Source of the DNA: Bacillota bacterium
GTDB lineage: Bacteria; Bacillota_A; Clostridia; Clostridiales; Clostridiaceae
NCBI GenBank assembly: GCA_021780795.1
Contig: JAJXYA010000108.1
Location: 1-6,825 of the forward strand
Length of the DNA: 6,825 nt
Reading direction: 5' to 3'
Shown here: piece by piece, positions 1-6,103 of the stretch
How the letters are laid out: the number at the start of each line of letters is the position of its first letter
Numbering within the stretch: the first letter of the stretch is position 1
The notes under the pieces: generated by a model
What the model saw: the letters and a program-made list of their open reading frames with translations, nothing else
Databases searched by the model: none
What the model was told of the DNA's origin: nothing
Translations under genes and position numbers: made by a program

Positions 1-16
1 GATCTAAATATATCAT
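1..16 (-). CDS. Start of a gene running off the left edge; possible class-V aminotransferase / cysteine-desulfurase-like protein
   Basis: Only five complete codons are visible, reading MIYLD, followed by one base of a sixth. The start is supported by a GGAG ribosome binding site at 25-28 with an 8-nt spacer to the ATG, 16 nt after the deoD stop and with no terminator between them. The gene is therefore probably co-transcribed with the deo genes. MIYLD followed by NAAT is the common N-terminus of NifS/CsdA-like, PLP-dependent class-V aminotransferase-fold proteins in Firmicutes. That identity is an inference from five residues and could be wrong; that a coding sequence starts here is more secure. 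Confidence 0.5.
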
Positions 17-32
17 TTTAACTACTCCATAA

Positions 33-740
33 TTATAAACTGTATATTGTTTCTAGGGCTATTTCTATCATATTAGTAAAGGTATTTTGCCTTTCCTCAG
101 CAGTAGTTAGCTCTCCTGTAACTAAATGGTCACTAACAGTCATTATGCCAAGAGCATCCACTTCAAACTTAGCTGCTATGGTATATAAAGCTGCTGCTTC
201 CATTTCTACTGCTAGTACACCAAAATCAGCCCAAATTTTATATGCATCTTCCTTGTCTCCATAAAAGGTATCTGAACTTAAAATGTTTCCTACCTTTGGT
301 TCTATACCCTTTGCAATGCTTACATCATATGCTTTCTTTAATAATTTAAAGCTGGCAGTAGGTGCATAGCTACAACCATTAAATCTTAGACTGTTTATAT
401 TAGAATCTGTAGATGCTGACATAGCAATAATTACATCCCTTACTTTAACTTCTTTCTTATAAGCACCACAAGTTCCGACTCTTATTAAATTTTTAACTCC
501 ATAGGACTGAATAAGCTCCGTTGCATAAATTGAAATAGACGGCATTCCCATTCCTGTTCCTTGGACTGATACTCTTTTTCCTTTATATGTACCAGTAAAC
601 CCGTACATTCCTCTTATTTCATTGTAACATATTACATCCTCCAAAAAATTTTCAGCTATGAATTTTGCTCTCATTGGGTCACCAGGAAGTAGTACGCTCT
701 CTGCAATTTGATCTTCTTTTGCTCCTATATGAATACTCAT
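33..740 (-). CDS. deoD: Purine-nucleoside phosphorylase, DeoD type (hexameric)
   Basis: Cytoplasmic enzyme that phosphorolyses purine (2'-deoxy)ribonucleosides to the free base and (deoxy)ribose-1-phosphate. At 235 residues it is the usual size for the hexameric bacterial family (E. coli DeoD 239). Residues fall at E. coli numbering: His4 (nucleoside ribose, from the neighbouring subunit), the LLPGDPMRA loop with Gly20 and Arg24, Arg43, RVGTCGA with Arg87 and Thr90 (Ser90 in E. coli) for phosphate, VEMEAAALY with Glu179, Met180 and Glu181 for ribose, and VSDH with Asp204 for the base plus Arg217. The active site looks intact. The start ATG follows GGGGG with a 7-nt spacer. It is fourth in the deo operon, 15 nt after deoB, and supplies deoxyribose-1-phosphate to DeoB. 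No terminator is visible after its TAA. Confidence 0.97.
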   Translation of the reverse strand: MSIHIGAKEDQIAESVLLPGDPMRAKFIAENFLEDVICYNEIRGMYGFTGTYKGKRVSVQGTGMGMPSISIYATELIQSYGVKNLIRVGTCGAYKKEVKVRDVIIAMSASTDSNINSLRFNGCSYAPTASFKLLKKAYDVSIAKGIEPKVGNILSSDTFYGDKEDAYKIWADFGVLAVEMEAAALYTIAAKFEVDALGIMTVSDHLVTGELTTAEERQNTFTNMIEIALETIYSL

Positions 741-755
741 TTTATTTCCCCCATT

Positions 756-1934
756 CTAATTTAAAATATCTTTAAGAAAACTTGTTCCATTTTCAAGTTT
801 TTCTGTACTTAAAATTTCTGCTATGGTCTGCCCCATGTCTGCAAAGGTTGCTCTAGTTTTTAAGTTAACACCACTTTTTAGCTTTTCCCCATATCCAAGG
901 AAAGGAACATATTCTCTAGTGTGATCTGTTCCTGGCACAGTTGGATCGCAGCCATGATCTGCAGTTATAAATAAAACATCCTCTTCCTTCATAGCGTTAA
1001 CTATCTCTCCAAGTCTTACATCAAACTCTTCAAGACCTTTTCCATATGCTTTAAAGTCATTTCTATGTCCCCACTTCATGTCGAAATCAACAAGATTTGT
1101 ATAAATTAAGCCTTTATTATCGCTCTTCATGTATTGTAAAGTTTTGCAAACTCCGTCCATATTATCTATTGTATGAACAGCTTCAGTAATTCCTTTTTTA
1201 CAAAATATATCTTCAATTTTCCCTACTGCCATTACAGCTAACCCTTTATTTTTTATTTTATCTAACACCGTATCATATGGTGGCACTAACGAAAAATCTC
1301 TTCTATTAGGTGTTCTAACAAAGGCACCTTTTTCACCTTTAAATGGTCTTGCTATAACCCTAGCAACAGCATGTTTGCCAACTAAAATTTTTCTTGCTGC
1401 TTCACAAATTTTATATAGTTCTTCAACTGGCACTACTTCTTCATGGGCAGCTATTTGAAATACGCTATCTGCAGAAGTATATACAATTAGCTTGCCAGTT
1501 TTAATATGTTCTTCTCCTAATTCCTCTAATATAACCGTACCAGAAGCGGCTTTATTTCCTAAAGTGCCTCTATTTACTGAGCTTTCAAAAGCATCCATAA
1601 TTTCTTTTGGAAAACCATTTGGATATGTTGGAAAGGGTTTATTTGAAATAATCCCCGCCATTTCCCAATGTCCTGTAGTTGTATCCTTGCCTCTCGATTT
1701 TTCAGCAAATCTTCCAAAAACTCCTTCTGGTTTTAAAACCTTTGATAAGCCTTTTATAGTATCTATATTTCCAAGGCCTATTTTCTCCATATTAGGAACT
1801 TTAAGTCCGCCTAGTTTTTTTGATACGTTGCCTATGGTATTGCAATTGTAGTCACCAAAATCTTTTGCATCTGGCATTTCTCCCATTCCTACACTGTCAA
1901 GTACAATCCAAATTACTCTGTTTATTTCTCCCAT
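756..1934 (-). CDS. deoB: Phosphopentomutase
   Basis: Interconverts (deoxy)ribose-1-phosphate and (deoxy)ribose-5-phosphate, linking the nucleoside phosphorylases to the aldolase and the pentose phosphate pool. It belongs to the alkaline-phosphatase-superfamily, two-Mn phosphopentomutases and has 392 residues (B. subtilis Drm is about 394). Visible motifs: LDSVGMGEMPDA with metal ligand Asp13; GKDTTTGHWE with Thr85, the residue phosphorylated in the Bacillus cereus enzyme; VDFDMKWGHRND with Asp285 and His290; ADHGCDPTVPGTDHTREY with Asp326, His327 and His338. All metal ligands are present. Residues about 100-215 form the cap domain with the RPF and RRDFSL substrate-binding region. A strong GGAGG with a 9-nt spacer sits in the 16-nt gap after the pdp stop, which fixes the ATG. 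It ends in TAG. Confidence 0.97.
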   Translation of the reverse strand: MGEINRVIWIVLDSVGMGEMPDAKDFGDYNCNTIGNVSKKLGGLKVPNMEKIGLGNIDTIKGLSKVLKPEGVFGRFAEKSRGKDTTTGHWEMAGIISNKPFPTYPNGFPKEIMDAFESSVNRGTLGNKAASGTVILEELGEEHIKTGKLIVYTSADSVFQIAAHEEVVPVEELYKICEAARKILVGKHAVARVIARPFKGEKGAFVRTPNRRDFSLVPPYDTVLDKIKNKGLAVMAVGKIEDIFCKKGITEAVHTIDNMDGVCKTLQYMKSDNKGLIYTNLVDFDMKWGHRNDFKAYGKGLEEFDVRLGEIVNAMKEEDVLFITADHGCDPTVPGTDHTREYVPFLGYGEKLKSGVNLKTRATFADMGQTIAEILSTEKLENGTSFLKDILN

Positions 1935-1950
1935 AGTAGTGCACCTCCAC

Positions 1951-3243
1951 TTACTTTTGTATAATATTATAAATCAAAGGTAACTCATTCTTTTTTTCTT
2001 TTTCTATTAAATAATTTTCTAAAACATCTCTTTTAGCTTTTTCTATTTTTCCTTCATCATTTCCATGAATATATGCTATTGTTTCTCCTTTTAAAACCCA
2101 ATCTCCTCTTTTTTTATTTAATACTATGCCTACTGCCAAATCAATCACATCATCTTTTACTTTTCTTCCTGCACCAAGTTCCATAGCAATAAGGCCAATT
2201 TTTTCTGAATTTATTTTATTGACATAGCCTTCTTTATTACTCTTAACTTCTGTTATATACTTTGCTTTTGGAAGCTCATAGTCAAAATCTCCACCTTGAG
2301 ATACAATAAATTGTTTAAATTTAGCTAGAGCCGATCCATCGCCTATTGTTTTCATAAGTAGTTCTCTAGCTTCACTTGTATCTTTTGCTTTTTGAGATAG
2401 TACAACCATATAACTTCCAATCGTTAAACAAAGCTCTAATAAATCCTTTGGGCCATTACCTTTTAAGGTATCTATAGCTTCTTTTACTTCAAGCGCATTT
2501 CCTATGGCGTATCCAAGAGGCTGATCCATATCAGAAATTACAGCTACAGTATTTCTATTTACGCTTTCTCCTATATCTACCATAGCTTCTGCTAAAGCTT
2601 TAGCATCTTCATAAGTTTTCATAAAGGCTCCATCTCCAACCTTTACATCTAAAACAATTGCATCAGCACCTGCTGCTATCTTTTTACTCATAATACTGGA
2701 GGATATTAAAGATATGTTTTCAACGGTACCTGTTACATCTCTTAAAGCATATAATTTTTTATCTGCTGGAGCTAAATCTTTAGTTTGAGCCATAATCGCC
2801 AGTTTATTTTTACTTACATTTTCCAAAAACTTTTCTTTTGAAATTTCAACGGAGAAACCTTTAAAGGATTCCAATTTGTCTATCGTCCCACCTGTATGCC
2901 CAAGCCCTCTGCCAGACATCTTAGCTACTGGTATTCCAAGTGCTGCTACCATTGGCGTTAACACTAAAGAAGTTGTATCTCCTACACCTCCAGTACTGTG
3001 TTTATCAACTTTTATGCCTTCTATCATAGATAAATCTAAAATATCTCCTGAGTTAACCATAGCCATTGTTAAATCTGCCGTTTCTCTTTTATTCATTTTT
3101 TTAAAATAAATAGCCATCATTAATGAAGAAACTTGATAGTCTGGAATAATGCCTTTTGTATAACCATCTATGAAATAATTTATTTCCTCTTTAGTTAATT
3201 GTTCCCCATTCCTCTTTTTAATAATCAAATCATACATTCTCAT
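1951..3243 (-). CDS. pdp: Pyrimidine-nucleoside phosphorylase (Pdp/DeoA family)
   Basis: Phosphorolyses uridine, deoxyuridine and thymidine to the pyrimidine and (deoxy)ribose-1-phosphate. Its 430 residues match B. subtilis Pdp (about 433). The family signature [16 protein letters not shown] lies at about 110-125. The phosphate loop KHSTGGVGD (81-89) contains His82. Arg168 (ALRDVTGT), Ser183 and Lys187 (SSSIMSKK) correspond to E. coli thymidine phosphorylase Arg171, Ser186 and Lys190. The residue before MSGRG is Lys108, as in Bacillus broad-specificity Pdp, whereas E. coli thymidine phosphorylase has Met; I therefore favour Pdp over a thymidine-only DeoA. The start [10 protein letters not shown] aligns with MRMVDIIIKK of B. 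subtilis Pdp, supporting the first ATG over the one at 3237. Only 1 nt separates it from deoC; the AAGG inside the end of deoC is a modest ribosome binding site, so translational coupling is likely. Confidence 0.96.
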   Translation of the reverse strand: MRMYDLIIKKRNGEQLTKEEINYFIDGYTKGIIPDYQVSSLMMAIYFKKMNKRETADLTMAMVNSGDILDLSMIEGIKVDKHSTGGVGDTTSLVLTPMVAALGIPVAKMSGRGLGHTGGTIDKLESFKGFSVEISKEKFLENVSKNKLAIMAQTKDLAPADKKLYALRDVTGTVENISLISSSIMSKKIAAGADAIVLDVKVGDGAFMKTYEDAKALAEAMVDIGESVNRNTVAVISDMDQPLGYAIGNALEVKEAIDTLKGNGPKDLLELCLTIGSYMVVLSQKAKDTSEARELLMKTIGDGSALAKFKQFIVSQGGDFDYELPKAKYITEVKSNKEGYVNKINSEKIGLIAMELGAGRKVKDDVIDLAVGIVLNKKRGDWVLKGETIAYIHGNDEGKIEKAKRDVLENYLIEKEKKNELPLIYNIIQK

Positions 3244-3244
3244 A

Positions 3245-3901
3245 TTAATTTACCTTGCTTTCTTCAATAATAGTAATTCCTGCGCTGGCTCCAATTCTAT
3301 TTGCCCCCGCTTCTATCATAGCTTTAGCTGTGTTATAATCCCTTATACCTCCTGATGCTTTTACTCCAATGTCGTCTCCAACTGTTTCTCTCATAAGTTG
3401 CACATCCTTTATAGTGGCACCGCCTGTTGAAAAGCCTGTAGAAGTCTTCACGAAATCCGCTCCTGCTTCTTTTGCTATTGTGCAAGCTCTTACCTTTTCT
3501 TCATCTGTTAAAAGGCACGTCTCTATTATTACCTTTACAATTGCCTTCCCTTTTGCAACTTTTGTAACTGCTTCTATATCTTCCTTGACTACAGTATATT
3601 TTTTATCCTTAAGAGCACCAATATTTATAACCATATCTACTTCTTCTGCACCATTTTCCATTGCCTCTTTTGTTTCAAAGGCTTTAACTGCCTTTGTATT
3701 TGCTCCTAAAGGAAAACCTATTACAACGCAGGTTTTAACTCCACTACCTTTAAGCTCTTCGTGAACTAACTTTGTATAATATGGATTTACGCAAACCGAT
3801 GCAAAACCGTATTCTTTTGCTTCTTTGCAAAGCTTTATTACTGCTGCTTCATCAGCCTCTGGTTTTAAAATAGTGTGGTCTATGTATTTTTCAAGATTCA
3901 T
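3245..3901 (-). CDS. deoC: Deoxyribose-phosphate aldolase
   Basis: Class I aldolase that cleaves 2-deoxyribose-5-phosphate into acetaldehyde and D-glyceraldehyde-3-phosphate, the last step of deoxynucleoside use. It is a single (beta/alpha)8 barrel of 218 residues, typical of Gram-positive DeoC (E. coli 259). The Schiff-base lysine is Lys152 in DFVKTSTGF, the second active-site lysine is Lys181 in [10 protein letters not shown], and EVDMVINIG carries Asp89 (E. coli Asp102). KPEA and VCVNPYY near the N-terminus are also family-typical. The ATG follows AAAGGGG with an 8-nt spacer. It is the first gene of the operon and is preceded by a long leader holding a palindrome and a terminator-like hairpin, so its expression is probably where the whole operon is controlled. 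Confidence 0.97.
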   Translation of the reverse strand: MNLEKYIDHTILKPEADEAAVIKLCKEAKEYGFASVCVNPYYTKLVHEELKGSGVKTCVVIGFPLGANTKAVKAFETKEAMENGAEEVDMVINIGALKDKKYTVVKEDIEAVTKVAKGKAIVKVIIETCLLTDEEKVRACTIAKEAGADFVKTSTGFSTGGATIKDVQLMRETVGDDIGVKASGGIRDYNTAKAMIEAGANRIGASAGITIIEESKVN

Positions 3902-3926
3902 TTATAATTCCCCTTTCAAATAATTG

Positions 3927-3952
3927 TGGAATAAATTATATTATTTATTCCA
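3927..3952 (-). promoter_or_regulatory. 26-bp near-palindrome with central TATAAT upstream of deoC; candidate operator and proximal promoter
   Basis: The arms TGGAATAAAT (minus strand, from 3952) and ATTTATTCCA are perfect 10-bp inverted repeats around a 6-bp centre. The minus strand reads TATAAT at 3940-3935 inside it, a perfect -10 hexamer, but no good -35 lies 16-18 bp upstream (best is TAGATG). The palindrome ends 25 bp before the deoC ATG and just before its ribosome binding site. The layout fits an operator whose bound regulator blocks a weak promoter or a passing polymerase. It does not match the Bacillus DeoR site or the CcpA cre consensus as I remember them. The palindrome is certain; the function is inferred. 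Confidence 0.5.
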
Positions 3953-3981
3953 TATAATCATCTACTCTTTCAACTATCAGT

Positions 3982-4032
3982 AATAAAAACATAACCTAGA
4001 CATACTTAGAGTTTCGTGCATATCTAGGTTAT
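3982..4032 (-). terminator. Intrinsic-terminator-like hairpin in the deo leader
   Basis: In minus-strand RNA, AUAACCUAGA (4032-4023) pairs perfectly with UCUAGGUUAU (4000-3991) and is followed at once by GUUUUUAUU. The stem continues inward for five more pairs, UAUGC with GUAUG, two of them G-U wobbles. On the plus strand these two would be A-C mismatches, so the longer 15-bp stem exists only in the leftward transcript, which also has the U-tract. The stem has few G-C pairs, so termination may be partial. It lies 90 nt before deoC and could attenuate the deo operon or stop leftward read-through from the genes to the right. Confidence 0.6.
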
Positions 4033-4054
4033 AGATTACTATTCTTTTCTAAGT
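3994..4054. repeat. Four related heptamers in a-b-a'-b' order (two interleaved inverted repeats)
   Basis: Read on the minus strand, the order is ACTTAGA (4054-4048), ACCTAGA (4029-4023), TCTAAGT (4010-4004) and TCTAGGT (4000-3994). First pairs perfectly with third and second with fourth, an interleaved pseudoknot-type topology. First can also pair with fourth using one G-U, and second with third with one mismatch, giving a nested alternative. The last two heptamers lie 10 bp apart, about one helical turn. Either a switching RNA leader or a double binding site for a DNA-binding protein would fit. Confidence 0.5.
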
Positions 4055-4069
4055 TTTTTTATTTTTTCT

Positions 4070-4102
4070 TTAATTATAAATCTTTTTTATCCGAAAAACC
4101 AT
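4070..4102 (-). CDS. Possible 10-codon leader ORF (MVFRIKKIYN) in the deo leader
   Basis: An ATG at 4102 is preceded by AAAAGGAG ending at 4114, with a somewhat long 11-nt spacer, and the frame stops at TAA after ten codons. It lies between the upstream minus-strand promoter and the terminator-like hairpin, where a leader peptide would sit. The peptide has no run of one regulatory amino acid. The Shine-Dalgarno match is the main support; a chance ORF this short is quite possible. It resembles no peptide I know. Confidence 0.25.
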   Translation of the reverse strand: MVFRIKKIYN

Positions 4103-4150
4103 TACTTAAATTTCTCCTTTTGAATAATATGTATATCAATGTTTCATACC

Positions 4151-4179
4151 ATTATAGTATAATCTTATTATAATGTTAA
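4151..4179 (-). promoter_or_regulatory. Sigma-A promoter on the minus strand, likely for the deo operon leader
   Basis: TTAACA (4179-4174) and TATAAT (4156-4151) are separated by exactly 17 bp, a 5/6 and 6/6 match to the vegetative consensus. The predicted start is near 4144, giving a leader of about 240 nt before deoC that contains the 10-codon ORF, the heptamer array, the hairpin and the palindrome. Its alternative product would be a short RNA of about 160 nt ending at the hairpin U-tract. Strong by sequence; the assignment to deo is inferred from position. Confidence 0.65.
4158..4174 (+). promoter_or_regulatory. Candidate -10 elements for the plus-strand acetyltransferase gene
   Basis: Two perfect TATAAT hexamers occur on the plus strand at 4158-4163 and 4169-4174, 25-41 bp before the GNAT start codon. 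Their -35 partners are poor: ATCAAT for the first and ATACCA for the second, each at 17 bp. They overlap the spacer and -35 of the minus-strand promoter, so polymerases for the two directions would compete. Which hexamer is used, if either, cannot be told from sequence. Confidence 0.35.
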
Positions 4180-4198
4180 ACTTTGGAGTGATTGTTAA

Positions 4199-4621
4199 AT
4201 GAATATTAAGTTTACGAATAAAATTTCAGTAGAAGACTATAATAATTTAAGAAGTTCTGCTGGATGGACTATTATAGACCCTAGTCAAGCACAAACTGGA
4301 ATAAATAATTCCTTATATATAGTTACAGCAAAATGTTTGGAAAAATCTATAGGCTTAGTTAGGGTTGTTGGTGATGGAGGCTACATCTGTATGCTAGTTG
4401 ACGTTATTGTTTTACCAGAATATCAAGGTAAAGGCATAGGAAGAAAGCTAATGGAAGCTGCTATGAATTACATTTATAGCAGCTTAAAGGAAGGACAAAC
4501 TGTATATGTTAATCTTATGTCTGTCCATGGAAAAGAACCCTTTTATGAAAAATTTGGATTTACCAAAAGACCTATTGGAAATTTAGGGAGTGGAATGACT
4601 CAATGGATTACTAAAAATTAA
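4199..4621 (+). CDS. GNAT family N-acetyltransferase
   Basis: A 140-residue, single-domain Gcn5-related acetyltransferase, expected to transfer an acetyl group from acetyl-CoA to an amine; the substrate cannot be told. Motif A is clear: a beta strand (MLVDVIVLPEYQ) leading to QGKGIGRKLM (76-85), the pyrophosphate-binding loop for CoA. The C-terminal FYEKFGF with the family aromatic residues is motif B. The N-terminal half has the expected strand-turn pattern ending in IGLVRVVGD. Start: ATG with GGAG at 4185-4188 and a 10-nt spacer. It is the only plus-strand gene in the window, divergent from deoC and convergent with the permease gene, whose stop codon touches its own. It has no obvious functional link to either operon. 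Confidence 0.88.
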   Translation: MNIKFTNKISVEDYNNLRSSAGWTIIDPSQAQTGINNSLYIVTAKCLEKSIGLVRVVGDGGYICMLVDVIVLPEYQGKGIGRKLMEAAMNYIYSSLKEGQTVYVNLMSVHGKEPFYEKFGFTKRPIGNLGSGMTQWITKN

Positions 4622-5245
4622 TTACAACTCTTTATTTTCATAAATTATACTTGAAATATAAAAGGATAATATAAAAATGATTAAAGCTACAAATGGAGAA
4701 AAAATGAGTATATTATAAATACTTTTTTCACTAGGTACTGCTATATTCATTGATTTTGCAATTAAAACTAATCCAAAAGGTATTGCAAATACAACAACTA
4801 ACAATAGCCTAGCTTTTTCTAGTCCAAATTTATATACTAAAGGAAGTAAAATACTAACTAGAACAAAGCCGATAACTAATATAGCTAATATAGCTATTAA
4901 GTCTTCGTTAGTTACTTGCACCTTTTTTATTAACCTTATTATTATAGTCAAAATCAATGTTATAATTGAGCCTGATAAAATATAGATCGCAGTAGAAACG
5001 TATTTTGCAAATACTATATTTTTTCTTGATATTGGCATAGATAATGCATACTTATCCCATTTTACTGCATCGTCATAAGCTATAGTAGTTAACACTATCA
5101 TTGAGAAAGACAATATTATCATTCCAGCAAGAAAAGACATATTGTTGTAAATTGTACAAAAAACAGAATAAAATATTACTATCATAAATATTGTTTTCAT
5201 ATATTTTTTTGTTATATAAAAATCCTTTATTACTAATCCTAACAT
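4622..5245 (-). CDS. ABC-2 type transporter permease, YtrC/D-like small integral membrane protein
   Basis: A 207-residue membrane protein with about six hydrophobic segments (roughly 17-31, 37-56, 82-105, 115-136, 147-164 and 178-203). The loop after segment 2 reads YDDAVKWDKYALSMPISRKNIVFAKY (57-82). This motif is typical of the ABC-2 permeases that pair with GntR/YtrA-linked ATPases in Firmicutes (the ABC2_membrane_5 type, as I recall it). It probably acts as the membrane half of an exporter or a sensing/stress transporter in the cytoplasmic membrane; the substrate is unknown. Its ATG overlaps the ATPase gene by 7 nt, and GGAAGGG inside the ATPase end is the ribosome binding site, so translation is probably coupled. 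Its TAA abuts the GNAT stop with no gap and no terminator hairpin. Confidence 0.88.
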   Translation of the reverse strand: MLGLVIKDFYITKKYMKTIFMIVIFYSVFCTIYNNMSFLAGMIILSFSMIVLTTIAYDDAVKWDKYALSMPISRKNIVFAKYVSTAIYILSGSIITLILTIIIRLIKKVQVTNEDLIAILAILVIGFVLVSILLPLVYKFGLEKARLLLVVVFAIPFGLVLIAKSMNIAVPSEKSIYNILIFSPFVALIIFILSFYISSIIYENKEL

Positions 5246-6102
5246 TTTATCCCTTCCTTAACGTAAAATAAAAGTATTTCTTCTAGACTAACTTTTTGTT
5301 TTACAAAATTGTTGTATTTATTTTTATTGTATTGGTTTATATGAATCATTAATTCATATCCAAAAGCATTTTTTCTTTTACCAATTATATCATGCTTATC
5401 TATCATCTCGTAATCTGACAAACTACATTTTATAATTAAATAATTTTCTATTAGATCATCCTTCTCTGCACTTAACAAAATTTCACCATTATGAATAAAT
5501 GTTATATAATCAGCTATTTTTTCAAGATCGCTGGTAATGTGAGAAGATATTAAAATTGAATGGTTATCGTCTTGAATAAAATCATAAAATATATCTAAAA
5601 TTTCATTTCTAACTATAGGATCAAGTCCACTAGTAGCTTCGTCCAATATTAGTAGTTTGGGATGATGTGCCAATGCTGCTGCTATTGAAAGTTTCATTTT
5701 CATTCCTCTTGAAAAATCTTTTATTATTTTATTCCAAGGCAATTGAAATTTTTCTATATATTGTTTATACAAGCTATTATCCCAATTTTTATATACATTC
5801 TTTAGCATCTTCTCTACCTCTAGTACATTTAACATATCATGAAAATAGCTTTCATCAAAAACAACTCCAATTTGTTCTTTGATTTCTTTTTCATCTTTTA
5901 TATTATCCATACCAAATATTGTTATTTTACCTTTATCTCTTTTAATAAGGTTCAAAATCAATTTTATTGTTGTAGTTTTCCCAGCACCATTTTCTCCAAT
6001 AAGACCAACAATACTTCCAGAAGGAATATTTATATTTATATTATTTAGTTTAAAGCTTTTATAATCTTTTGAAAGACTTTCTATTTGTAGACAGTACTCC
6101 AT
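5239..6102 (-). CDS. ABC transporter ATP-binding protein, YtrB-like
   Basis: ATPase that would power the adjacent permease. With the start chosen here (287 residues): Walker A GENGAGKT at 36-43, signature FSRGM at 130-134 in place of LSGGQ, Walker B LLILDE at 150-155, D-loop SGLD at 158-161, and H-loop His188 in SSH. The Q-loop position reads GVVFDES with Asp83, lacking the usual Gln; this and the SRGM signature recur, as I recall, in the GntR-linked ATPases of Firmicutes. The last 70 residues are the small C-terminal extension of this subgroup. Start choice: an in-frame ATG at 6117 would give five extra residues but has no ribosome binding site and overlaps the repressor gene; the ATG at 6102 has GGAG at 6112-6115 with a 9-nt spacer and lies 1 nt after the repressor stop. 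Confidence 0.92.
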   Translation of the reverse strand: MEYCLQIESLSKDYKSFKLNNININIPSGSIVGLIGENGAGKTTTIKLILNLIKRDKGKITIFGMDNIKDEKEIKEQIGVVFDESYFHDMLNVLEVEKMLKNVYKNWDNSLYKQYIEKFQLPWNKIIKDFSRGMKMKLSIAAALAHHPKLLILDEATSGLDPIVRNEILDIFYDFIQDDNHSILISSHITSDLEKIADYITFIHNGEILLSAEKDDLIENYLIIKCSLSDYEMIDKHDIIGKRKNAFGYELMIHINQYNKNKYNNFVKQKVSLEEILLFYVKEGIKC

Positions 6103-6103
6103 T

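Larger units (their letters stand above)
3902..4198. other. 297-nt divergent intergenic regulatory region between deoC and the GNAT gene
   Basis: From right to left on the minus strand it holds: the TTAACA-17-TATAAT promoter, a possible 10-codon ORF, an A-rich stretch (about 4040-4070), the four-heptamer array with terminator-like hairpin, the 26-bp palindrome, and the deoC ribosome binding site. The plus strand carries two TATAAT hexamers before the GNAT gene. I do not recognise a known riboswitch class: the purine riboswitch three-way junction and the T-box motif are not present on either strand. No tRNA is seen. Confidence 0.7.

Noticed and set aside
1492..1851. 119-codon plus-strand open frame
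   Set aside because: Lies wholly antisense inside deoB, rich in Ser/Pro/Phe as expected for the complement of an AT-rich gene, with no ribosome binding site or family motif.
2876..3109. 77-codon plus-strand open frame
   Set aside because: Antisense shadow of pdp across its conserved KHSTGGVGD and [11 protein letters not shown] region; no independent coding evidence.
3369..3764. 131-codon plus-strand open frame
   Set aside because: Antisense shadow of deoC, which has all catalytic residues; low-complexity Ser/Thr/Ala composition.
3990..4045. Purine (or 2'-deoxyguanosine) riboswitch in the deo leader
   Set aside because: Short words such as UAUAACC, GAUAUG and AGUUUC look similar, but the three-way junction with two loop-paired hairpins and the GUUUCUACC core cannot be built on either strand.
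4004..4070. Plus-strand terminator using ACTTAGA/TCTAAGT followed by a long T-run
   Set aside because: The 7-bp stem has a 37-nt loop and conflicts with the stronger 10-bp hairpin; no gene upstream on the plus strand needs it. Kept only as part of the heptamer array.
5667..6064. Three overlapping plus-strand open frames rich in Phe/Ile/Leu
   Set aside because: Antisense to the ABC ATPase; apparent hydrophobicity comes from the complement of Lys/Asn-rich codons, and no ribosome binding sites precede them.
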